36,702 bases of DNA, taken from the NCBI GenBank assembly GCA_964440735.1, contig CAYTTK010000008.1, forward strand, positions 1-36,702. Reading direction: 5' to 3'. A program made the translations under genes and the position numbers. Positions 24,487 to 31,191 of the stretch are shown here, in pieces (positions within the stretch are counted from its first letter, which is position 1; every line of letters begins with the position of its first letter). The notes under the pieces are model-generated. The model was not told where the DNA came from and did no database searches. It saw only the letters and a list, made by a program, of their open reading frames with translations. Source of the DNA: CAZBWE01 sp964440735 (GTDB taxonomy: Bacteria > Planctomycetota > Phycisphaerae > Sedimentisphaerales > Anaerobacaceae).

Positions 24487-26067
24487 TTAATTCTCTTGGT
24501 TATCCCCCTTCGCAAAGACTAAAAATGGCTCGCTTTGCTGCTCTTGGACACTGCCCGAAACCGGCAGTGTAAACCAGAAAGTCGAGCCCTGGCCGTGAGT
24601 TGACTCGATACCGATTTCTCCTCCATGCCTTTCGACAATCCTCTTGCATACAGCCAGACCTATACCCGTTCCTTCATATTCATCCCTGGAATGCAAACGC
24701 CGGAACATAACAAAAAGTTTATCGTATTGCTCTTTTTTGATTCCGATTCCGTTGTCCTGCATCTCCACACGGACCATTCCATTATCTTCTTTGTGTGCTC
24801 GTATGGTAACTTCCGGTAAAATATCCTTCTTATGATATTTCAATGCGTTTGATATGAGATTCTGCAATAATTGCCTTATTTGAGTGTCGTCGCCTTTGAC
24901 GGCTGGCAGAGGTTCAGGCACAGATATGGTGCCGTTAGTTTCTTCGAGTTTGACTGCTAATTCCAGACCCTTCAACTGCTCTACGATTTCATTTAGGTCA
25001 AGCCCCTCGAATTGAACACCCTTTGTGCTTACCCGCGAATATAAAAGCAGTGCTTCAATCATCTGCTGCATTCTATCAGCGCCGTCTATCATAAAATTGA
25101 GATTCTCCCACTCATCATCGCTTAATTTATCTGTCAGAGATGCAGCCAGCATTTGTCCGAAAGAGGTTATTTTCCTTGTTGGCTCTTTGAGGTCGTGCGA
25201 AGCTATGTAAGTGAACTCTTGAAGCTGCTGGTTCGATTGGATGAGTTTTTCATTGAGGTATTTAAGTGACCGTTCTGCTTTCTTGCGCCTGTCGATTTCT
25301 CGATTCAGATTTTCTATCGATGTAGTTGTTTTTTGCAGATAGTCTGCCATTTCATTGAAAGAATCGGCAAGATAACCTAATTCATCTTTGGACGTTAGTT
25401 TCACTCTCTTGCTCAAGTCTGCACTCGTTCTAATTTCCTCGATTGTGCTAAGAAGAGTAGACAATGGTTTCGTTACTGAAAGTGAAAGGATAGTTAGTAA
25501 CAAAGATGTCGCAACGACTAAAGATATAATAGCCACCATTAAGCTATAATGTCGAAGCTCCTGTATTTTGTTGTCGATAAGTGCTGTGGGAAATCCCACA
25601 ATCACAGCAATGCCGATTTCACTTGAACGGTCTCCTCCTACCGGGATTACTGTATTGTAGTAGGTTTGCTCCGCGATTTTAGATAAACACGCTGTCTGCC
25701 GATTGTGTTTAAGGGCATTGAGGATTTCTGGGTTGTCTATCGTTTTATTGTGTTGCTTTGGGTCATTGTGAAACAGAATATGACCGTTTGTCCGCGTTAC
25801 CATAACATAGGCCACATCTTTGTGTTTACGCAGCACTTCCTGACACTGGGCCTCGAATCCCTCGATATTATCCACAGCGATTCCCAGTCCCAGCAATCTT
25901 TCTATCTGTGACCTGAGTGTGTTGGCAATAACATCCATCTTCGACTGTAAAGCGGCGGAATAATTTTTTTTGTAGACCCGGCTGATAACGAATGTGTTTA
26001 GACCTGTTGCGAGCAAAAAGACCGCAACTACAATAATTATAATTTTTGTGCGCACTCTAAAGTTCAT
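24487..26067 (-). CDS. Sensor histidine kinase E (periplasmic sensor-HAMP-HisKA-HATPase)
   Basis: A 526-residue membrane kinase. TM1 is at about 8-29 and TM2 at 173-197. The periplasmic sensor of about 140 residues is probably Cache-like (VAYVMVTRTNGHILFHND, then YYNTVIPV). HAMP (about 197-250), a coiled coil, DHp with FTYIASHDLKEPTRK (His291) and a complete HATPase (NALKYHKK, DNGIGI, GTGIGLAVCKRI) follow. It starts five bases after the stop of the binding-protein gene, a spacing that suggests the two proteins work together. From the DHp onward it is nearly identical to kinase D, so both probably phosphorylate the same receivers. No receiver gene directly follows it. Confidence 0.93.
   Translation of the reverse strand: MNFRVRTKIIIIVVAVFLLATGLNTFVISRVYKKNYSAALQSKMDVIANTLRSQIERLLGLGIAVDNIEGFEAQCQEVLRKHKDVAYVMVTRTNGHILFHNDPKQHNKTIDNPEILNALKHNRQTACLSKIAEQTYYNTVIPVGGDRSSEIGIAVIVGFPTALIDNKIQELRHYSLMVAIISLVVATSLLLTILSLSVTKPLSTLLSTIEEIRTSADLSKRVKLTSKDELGYLADSFNEMADYLQKTTTSIENLNREIDRRKKAERSLKYLNEKLIQSNQQLQEFTYIASHDLKEPTRKITSFGQMLAASLTDKLSDDEWENLNFMIDGADRMQQMIEALLLYSRVSTKGVQFEGLDLNEIVEQLKGLELAVKLEETNGTISVPEPLPAVKGDDTQIRQLLQNLISNALKYHKKDILPEVTIRAHKEDNGMVRVEMQDNGIGIKKEQYDKLFVMFRRLHSRDEYEGTGIGLAVCKRIVERHGGEIGIESTHGQGSTFWFTLPVSGSVQEQQSEPFLVFAKGDNQEN
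24763..25109. repeat. 347-bp exact repeat, copy 2 (inside kinase E)
   Basis: Identical base for base to 19348-19694 in kinase D, 5.4 kb away and in the same orientation. First mismatches are at 24762 and 25110. Direct repeats of this length could recombine, which would delete the TonB receptor and yfiR and fuse sensor E to nothing but the shared core, or exchange the two kinases' ends. Confidence 0.9.
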
Positions 26068-26072
26068 AATTA

Positions 26073-27188
26073 TTATTGAGAAAACTCTGTAACCACCTCA
26101 GCCGTCAAGAGCACACTTGACTCTGGATTAATATTTAGCTTTCTGGCCCTTGCGAGATTCACAACGGGTATACCAGTTTCAGTTGCTTTCATCGGATAAC
26201 TCGCGGGGCTCCGACCTTTGAGCAATATACCTTTAGCAATCTTGCCGGCTGCTTCGCCCTGAGCATAACCTGACACTGTAACTGCACACAATGTCCCTTT
26301 ATCAACCCGGTCTTTCCAGAAGGTGAAATCAGGTAGAGTGCTGTTTTCTACTGTCCATTGCTGCACTTGTTCTAACGGCACATTGTTACCATTCTCATCT
26401 TTAAATTCAAAAACACCAAGCATTCCCAGCGCGTCCACCTTACCCCCGCAGTCATTCACTGTTTTCTTATACTGCTCAAATGTATTAATCACATAGTAAC
26501 CGGTAATTTTTACATCTTGTGGTAGCTCGCTTTCGTTCTGCTTCATCGTTTCAATTATAGGAACCCACATTTTCCCCGGGTCCGTGATGATAGCTATCTT
26601 GCGAACAGTAGGGACCAGTTGTTTTAACAGCCGTACGGTCTGCACAAAGTGTACCCGTTCCAGAACACCTGTTACATTTTTGCTTCCGGCAAATCCATAT
26701 TCCTCAGGTTCGGCATTAACCGCGCTGAAAACAAAAGGTATGTCCGTATTGACATAGTCTTTTACAATATACAGCTGGGCGTTATCATCATTTGTGTACA
26801 CCAGGTCCGGCTTCCACGTGTCGATAAGTTCCTTCGCCTGAGCTGTAACCTTCTGTATCCACTGCTTGGAACTGTTTCGTTTGGTATCCATCTGGAAAAT
26901 CTTGTACTGTACATCAAGACCACCCAAGGCGTCTTCGAATCCCTGGAGCTGTTTATCAGTCCATTCCCAGGGTGAATGATAGCTCATCACATGCAGAATC
27001 TTGAACTGCCTTACTGACCGGACTGGTTGGGGCAAAACTATCTTTTCGACTTCCTTGGATTGTTCTGCCCGTGATACCTCTGGTGTTTCCTGCCAAAGAA
27101 GTAATACCACAGCTATGATTGCAATTGCAAGTAGCACACTCAAGCATACCACTTTCTTGTTGTTGATATTGATTCTTAAATTACTCAT
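26073..27188 (-). CDS. ABC-type substrate-binding protein, membrane-anchored, without transporter
   Basis: A 371-residue periplasmic binding protein of the ABC_sub_bind type (two-lobed fold; ILHVMSYHSPW, then KPDLVYTNDDNAQLYIVKDY, IPFVFSAVNAEP, GVLERV, KIAIITDP, then KGRSPASYPMKATETGIPVVN). An N-terminal hydrophobic segment of about 20 residues (13-32) has no clear cleavage site and no lipobox, so it probably serves as a membrane anchor. No permease or ATPase gene is in the window, and kinase E begins five bases downstream. The likely role is ligand sensing for the kinase rather than transport. Ligand unknown. Start: ATG with GGGG seven bases upstream. Confidence 0.86.
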   Translation of the reverse strand: MSNLRININNKKVVCLSVLLAIAIIAVVLLLWQETPEVSRAEQSKEVEKIVLPQPVRSVRQFKILHVMSYHSPWEWTDKQLQGFEDALGGLDVQYKIFQMDTKRNSSKQWIQKVTAQAKELIDTWKPDLVYTNDDNAQLYIVKDYVNTDIPFVFSAVNAEPEEYGFAGSKNVTGVLERVHFVQTVRLLKQLVPTVRKIAIITDPGKMWVPIIETMKQNESELPQDVKITGYYVINTFEQYKKTVNDCGGKVDALGMLGVFEFKDENGNNVPLEQVQQWTVENSTLPDFTFWKDRVDKGTLCAVTVSGYAQGEAAGKIAKGILLKGRSPASYPMKATETGIPVVNLARARKLNINPESSVLLTAEVVTEFSQ

Positions 27189-27259
27189 CTTAATTCCCCT
27201 TTCTTATTCTTTTTCTTTTTTTATTAACAATCAGCAAAATTTACATTTCTGTAATGCTT

Positions 27260-28621
27260 TCAGAGCAGTATCTTTAGTCTGAAACCAGGTATCACACCTG
27301 TTTCATTGGAAGAATTTGTGCCTGGGTTAAGCAGTGTTTGAATGTCGAGAGTAAGTGAACACCACTCTGTAACAAAAATCTTGTAGTAAACTTCAATGAT
27401 AGTCTCTGTGTCTGTTGCATTGTTGGCCCGTCGGAAGTCCTCGTGAGTAATTCCCTGTGCAACACCAAATCCCAGCACATCTTTATCACGTTGAGGGATA
27501 GGACCTTTGTATATCCCGCCTACACTCCAGCAGTTTGAAAATTTGTTAACACGTCCGTCGTTCCAGCCATAACGGAAAAATCCGCCTAATTTATCTGTCA
27601 GTGCCTGGTCAAAGCTTACACCATAGCCGGTGCTGTCACTCTCAACTCCTCTGCCATCATACCTGGTCAGTGGTTGCGGATTATACCAGACGTCAAAGCG
27701 ATAATTCCCTTCGAGTCTTTTTTTGTTTTGAGTTTTTATCCCCACCTCGCCCATAGTTATTAAATAGCTTTCATCATGAAAAGCGGTATTCAGGCCTGTT
27801 TCCGAGCGGATGCCCTGGGCATCGGTTGTTCCTGCCTGAACATAAAGTTTGTCTGTTACATCGTATCGGCCCAGAACACCAATAGTATGATACCTATGGG
27901 GAAATGCCTGGTTTCTGGCCAGGGAGTGCGAGAAAAAGTCCCAGCTTCCATACTTGTTCTCGTCAAAATACGAGGGAAAAGTTATTTTTCCGATTGCGAG
28001 AAGGAACTTGTCGTTAAACATTTTCTGTTCGAGATAGAGATTTGCCACATATAACATTTCTGTCTCATAAGCTGCCCAGTCTAAGTTGAGTCTCGAGCCG
28101 ACAAGGGGTGTAATGCCATTGGGGGGATTACCGTCAGTGTTGCTGCCTCTGGCCTTGGCAATTATCCTGCCGCCTTTCCAAAGTTTCTGTTTGACAGTCA
28201 CGTTCCACCAGAAGATGTTCCGTCCCTCACGGCCTCCTGGACCACTGAGGATTTGCTGGTGATGGTCATCCAGAACTATGCCGATACTTGTGCCATATTT
28301 TTCTTCCATCTGTTTCTTGAAGTTTTTCCATGATCCAAGGGCATCTGGGAGTATGGTGTACGGCACTTCCACATCTACCGGAGAATACTTGATAATTGGC
28401 TCGAATATGCGCTCCATCCATTTAGTTTGTGCTTTCTCGGTTTTAGTTGTTGAAGATGACTCGTTGTAATCCGTGATTTCTCTGAGAAATGATTCAGACG
28501 AAATCGTTTGTTCATTTGGCTCTCTTTGCTCTGCGAACACTTGTGGGCAGGTGCCAAATATAACGATTGATATTAACAGAAACATAAATTTTCTTATTAA
28601 AGAGTTTTTTTGCAGAGCCAC
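27260..28621 (-). CDS. OprB-like carbohydrate porin
   Basis: First gene of the signalling island. The mature part (about 420 residues) resembles the carbohydrate-selective porin OprB: a helical N-terminal segment, then many amphipathic strands with aromatic girdles (NIFWWNVTVKQKLWKGGRI, LNLDWAAYETEMLYVANLYLEQ, YRFDVWYNPQP) and a C-terminal EWCSLTLDIQTLLNPG. The frame opens at 28699, but I prefer GTG at 28621: GGGGG lies nine bases upstream, and the product then begins with a normal signal peptide of about 30 residues (basic start, MFLLISIVIFG, cut after VFA). ATGs at 28699 and 28663 would add an unnatural second hydrophobic stretch. It would admit small solutes, perhaps the ligand of the downstream sensors. 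Confidence 0.82.
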   Translation of the reverse strand: MALQKNSLIRKFMFLLISIVIFGTCPQVFAEQREPNEQTISSESFLREITDYNESSSTTKTEKAQTKWMERIFEPIIKYSPVDVEVPYTILPDALGSWKNFKKQMEEKYGTSIGIVLDDHHQQILSGPGGREGRNIFWWNVTVKQKLWKGGRIIAKARGSNTDGNPPNGITPLVGSRLNLDWAAYETEMLYVANLYLEQKMFNDKFLLAIGKITFPSYFDENKYGSWDFFSHSLARNQAFPHRYHTIGVLGRYDVTDKLYVQAGTTDAQGIRSETGLNTAFHDESYLITMGEVGIKTQNKKRLEGNYRFDVWYNPQPLTRYDGRGVESDSTGYGVSFDQALTDKLGGFFRYGWNDGRVNKFSNCWSVGGIYKGPIPQRDKDVLGFGVAQGITHEDFRRANNATDTETIIEVYYKIFVTEWCSLTLDIQTLLNPGTNSSNETGVIPGFRLKILL

Positions 28622-29090
28622 TATTATTAACCCCCAATTAAATAAAGTGAATAATTCTTTCATCCACACCCTTTTATCTCCTACCTCATTTAATCCCATC
28701 TTTATTTCCGCTCCGTCCCGTTGCGCTGTCTGTTTAAAGTTTCGAAAGTAATCAGTTTACTACGTAAAATGCTTTCTAATCGAATCTTTTGGGGGGACTT
28801 CCGCTGAACTGAAGAAAATATTCTCCCTTCACAGAAACAAGCAGCAGCGTCCCCTTTTTGCTCCCAACAAAAACTTTCATTGGGAGATTGTTTATACGCT
28901 TTTTAATACTCAGGATTATCGTCATAAAAAGGTAGTCATTTCAGAAGAAACGGCTTTTTTTCACAGCACTTGAATATCCCTTCTAATTTTCGGATGTAAA
29001 ATCTTTGAATTTTTACTTTTGTAAACGGCTGTCGAAAGGCCAATTTCTGCCTCTATTCAATGGTGTTAAGTTGAGAGCAGTGTTTTTGAA
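28622..29090. other. Long non-coding leader upstream of the signalling island
   Basis: About 470 bp separate the porin start from the divergent lipoprotein promoter. I see no coding sequence. A perfect seven-base inverted repeat, CTCCCAA/TTGGGAG with a 12-base loop (28861-28886), lies about 240 bp before the porin start and could be an operator or leader hairpin. The - strand contains GATAAT (28915-28920) but no good -35 at the right distance. I recognise no riboswitch class. Confidence 0.45.
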
Positions 29091-29119
29091 TTGACAATGG
29101 CTTTTGGAATTGCTATAAT
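29091..29119 (+). promoter_or_regulatory. Perfect consensus sigma-70 promoter for the small lipoprotein gene
   Basis: TTGACA (29091-29096), exactly 17 bases, then TATAAT (29114-29119). Both hexamers match the consensus at all six positions. Expected start near 29126 gives a leader of about 108 bases before the ATG at 29234. Confidence 0.8.
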
Positions 29120-29233
29120 AATTGTTGTTAGGAGTTTATTTTTACCGCATAGGGAGCATAGACGTCGGCGACCGATAATAGAAGAACCGTCTGATAACTA
29201 TAGTCGGTTTGTTGGATTCAAAAAAAGGAAAAA

Positions 29234-29461
29234 ATGATGAAAAGCTTTTCCATAAATAAAGTGATTTTAGATGTTATTTTGTGTGCCTTGTTTTTTCTGC
29301 TTTGTGGTTGTGCCTGGAACCAGCCGGGAGAGACTGTAGCTGAAGGCCACAGAAGACACCAGCGAACTCTCCGTATCAATCAGCAGGAGTTGATGTCAGA
29401 CATAGATAAAGTTCTGCTGCTTGATAGGCCGAGCAAGCTCACCAACAGGAGAATACATTAG
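29234..29461 (+). CDS. Small predicted lipoprotein of unknown function
   Basis: 75 residues. The N-terminus has a hydrophobic stretch (VILDVILCALFFLLCGCAW) ending in a lipobox LCGC, so Cys27 would be lipidated and the mature part of about 48 residues anchored to a membrane. That part is strongly basic and polar (EGHRRHQRTLRINQQELMSD, then a DRPSKLTNRR end). No domain is recognised. The gene is monocistronic behind a perfect promoter, has an AAGG ribosome site and is followed by a convergent tRNA gene. The strong promoter suggests abundant expression, in the manner of structural lipoproteins; that role is only a guess. Confidence 0.75.
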   Translation: MMKSFSINKVILDVILCALFFLLCGCAWNQPGETVAEGHRRHQRTLRINQQELMSDIDKVLLLDRPSKLTNRRIH

Positions 29462-29483
29462 TTCCTCCACCATGTCCCCGGAA

Positions 29484-29557
29484 TACGCCTGAAGGGATTC
29501 GAACCCCCAACTTTCGGCTCCGTAGGCCGACGCTCTATCCAATTGAGCTACAGGCGC
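29484..29557 (-). tRNA. tRNA-Arg (anticodon ACG)
   Basis: The - strand folds into a full cloverleaf of 74 bases: acceptor GCGCCTG with CAGGCGT (one G-U at the first pair), D stem GCTC/GAGC, anticodon stem TCGGC/GCCGA with loop CTACGGA (anticodon ACG), and T stem GGGGG/CCCTT with loop TTCGAAT. The discriminator base is A and CCA is not encoded. ACG, with the A edited to inosine, reads CGU, CGC and CGA arginine codons. A promoter lies just upstream. Confidence 0.95.
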
Positions 29558-29576
29558 TAAAGTTCTCAACCACCAT

Positions 29577-29606
29577 AGTATAACAAATTCTCAGGTGTGC
29601 TGTCAA
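29577..29606 (-). promoter_or_regulatory. Promoter of tRNA-Arg
   Basis: On the - strand TTGACA (29606-29601) is followed after 18 bases by TATACT (29582-29577), which lies 20 bases before the mature tRNA 5' end. It is divergent from avtA. Confidence 0.7.
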
Positions 29607-29679
29607 TTTTTATAACAGCCGTAAAAAACAATTGACATGTCTTATGATGATAGATAAATAAAGTTGCGGTGCAGGGTGC

Positions 29680-29706
29680 TTGTGGACTGATTACGTCGAA
29701 TATAAT
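29680..29706 (+). promoter_or_regulatory. Possible promoter for avtA
   Basis: TATAAT at 29701-29706 lies 35 bases before the avtA start codon. The best -35 is TTGTGG at 29680-29685 with a short 15-base spacer. A TTGACA further upstream (29632-29637) has only a weak -10 (ATAAAT or TAAATA). Either could be used. Confidence 0.3.
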
Positions 29707-29741
29707 TGTAAGGTGTTGTAGTATTGGTTTGAGCGATTGAA

Positions 29742-31001
29742 ATGGTGAGATTATCAAGGTTTGGTAAGAGAATTGCTGTTGCCTCCGGCATAGGTCAACT
29801 GATGGATGACCTCGGCAATGCCCTTGCGCAAGGGCAGGATATTCTTATGCTCGGTGGAGGAAATCCTGCTCATATCCCGCAGGTCCAGCAGTATTTTCGC
29901 CAGAGTATGCAGAAGCTGCTTACCGAAGCCCTGGAGTTTGAGCGGGCCATTGGAAATTACGACCCATCACAGGGCAATAAGAATTTTATTAAAGCGATTT
30001 CCACGTTACTGGCCAGCGAATTCGGTTGGGATATTAAACCTGAAAACATTGCTTTAACGAACGGCAGTCAATCGGCCTTTTTTATCCTTTTTAATATATT
30101 TGCAGGTGAATTTGACAATGCTCCCGACAAAAAAATCCTGTTCCCGCTTGCACCTGAATATATTGGCTATTGTGATGTTGGTTTAGCGGCTGATTTGTTT
30201 GTTGCAAACAAGCCCGAAATCAGACATATCGATGACCATTTTTTCAAATACCATATTGACTTTGACCGGCTTGATATTACCGATGAAACCGGGGCTATTT
30301 GTGTATCACGTCCTACCAATCCAACAGGAAATGTATTAACCGACTCTGAGATTGAAAAACTAAGTGAGCTTGCAGGTGCAAACAATATCCCCTTGATTAT
30401 TGATAATGCTTATGGCACACCGTTTCCCAATATTATTTTTACCGAAGCCAAACCTGTGTGGAACGAAAACACGATTGTCATTATGTCGCTTTCCAAGCTT
30501 GGCCTGCCGGGGGTTCGGACCGGTATCGTTATCGCAAATGAAGAAATCATCTCCTTGATTTCGCATGTCAACGCTGTTGTGAACCTTGCCCCGGGCAGTA
30601 TGGGACCAGCTATTGCGACCGACCTCGTTCGCAGCGGAAAGATAATCGAGTTAAGCCGCAATGTCATTATGCCTTTTTATCAGAAAAAATCAGCTGAGGC
30701 TGCAGAGCAACTATTAGAAGATATGCAGGGAATTGATTTCCATATACACAAACCGGAAGGTGCGTTTTTCTTATGGCTGTGGTTTCCGGAACTGCCCATT
30801 TCTAACGCTGAGCTTTATCAACGCCTGAAAAATAGAGGCGTCCTGATTGTCCCAGGCCACTATTTCTTCCCAGGCCTAAAAGATGCGTGGCAGCACAAAT
30901 ACGAGTGTATTCGTGTAAATTACTCTCGTGACAGAGAAACAGTCGCAAAAGGCCTAAAAATCATCGCAGAAGAAGTTAAACGCGCATACGACGCCGCTTG
31001 A
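29742..31001 (+). CDS. avtA: Valine-pyruvate aminotransferase
   Basis: A PLP-dependent class I aminotransferase of 419 residues that interconverts valine plus pyruvate and 2-oxoisovalerate plus alanine in the cytoplasm. The AvtA pattern is clear: LGGGNPAHIPQV near the N-terminus, YDPSQGNKNFI, LTNGSQSAFF, SRPTNPTGNV, DNAYGTPFPNI, the PLP lysine K252 in MSLSKLGLPGVRTG, and a C-terminal arginine in YECIRVNYSRD. The length is normal for AvtA. It stands alone between the tRNA-Arg gene and carB. AvtA is firmly suggested over other alanine transaminases by the GGGNPAHIP and LGLPGVRTG motifs. Confidence 0.93.
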   Translation: MVRLSRFGKRIAVASGIGQLMDDLGNALAQGQDILMLGGGNPAHIPQVQQYFRQSMQKLLTEALEFERAIGNYDPSQGNKNFIKAISTLLASEFGWDIKPENIALTNGSQSAFFILFNIFAGEFDNAPDKKILFPLAPEYIGYCDVGLAADLFVANKPEIRHIDDHFFKYHIDFDRLDITDETGAICVSRPTNPTGNVLTDSEIEKLSELAGANNIPLIIDNAYGTPFPNIIFTEAKPVWNENTIVIMSLSKLGLPGVRTGIVIANEEIISLISHVNAVVNLAPGSMGPAIATDLVRSGKIIELSRNVIMPFYQKKSAEAAEQLLEDMQGIDFHIHKPEGAFFLWLWFPELPISNAELYQRLKNRGVLIVPGHYFFPGLKDAWQHKYECIRVNYSRDRETVAKGLKIIAEEVKRAYDAA

Positions 31002-31049
31002 TCAAACAATTCCTTCAAATTATTGTATCCGCTTAGAATTAACAAATGG

Positions 31050-31083
31050 GGTCTGACCGGCAACGCATTGATAAGTTTATCAA
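31050..31083. promoter_or_regulatory. Palindromes just upstream of the carB promoter
   Basis: GGTC-T-GACC (31050-31058) and TTGATAA-GT-TTATCAA (31068-31083) lie back to back. The second ends 10 bases before the -35 hexamer of carB, a usual place for an operator or activator site. The GGGGTCTGACC core also resembles dispersed REP-like elements, so it could instead be a repeat remnant. Confidence 0.4.
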
Positions 31084-31093
31084 GTTTTCTTAT

Positions 31094-31122
31094 TTGACAT
31101 CTTAACTTTTATGTAGTTTAAT
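31094..31122 (+). promoter_or_regulatory. Sigma-70-type promoter of carB
   Basis: TTGACA (31094-31099), a 17-base spacer and TTTAAT (31117-31122, five of six). Expected start near 31129, about 63 bases before the carB ATG. Confidence 0.7.
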
Positions 31123-31191
31123 TTGCCGCAATATATTTACGGCTAAGCCATAATATCCATTGAAATGCCAGAGAAAACAGGAGAAATTTGA

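Noticed and set aside
28622..28699. Porin starts at ATG 28699 or 28663
   Set aside because: Both add residues that disrupt the signal peptide; GTG at 28621 has a GGGGG site and gives a standard signal sequence. The alternative remains possible.
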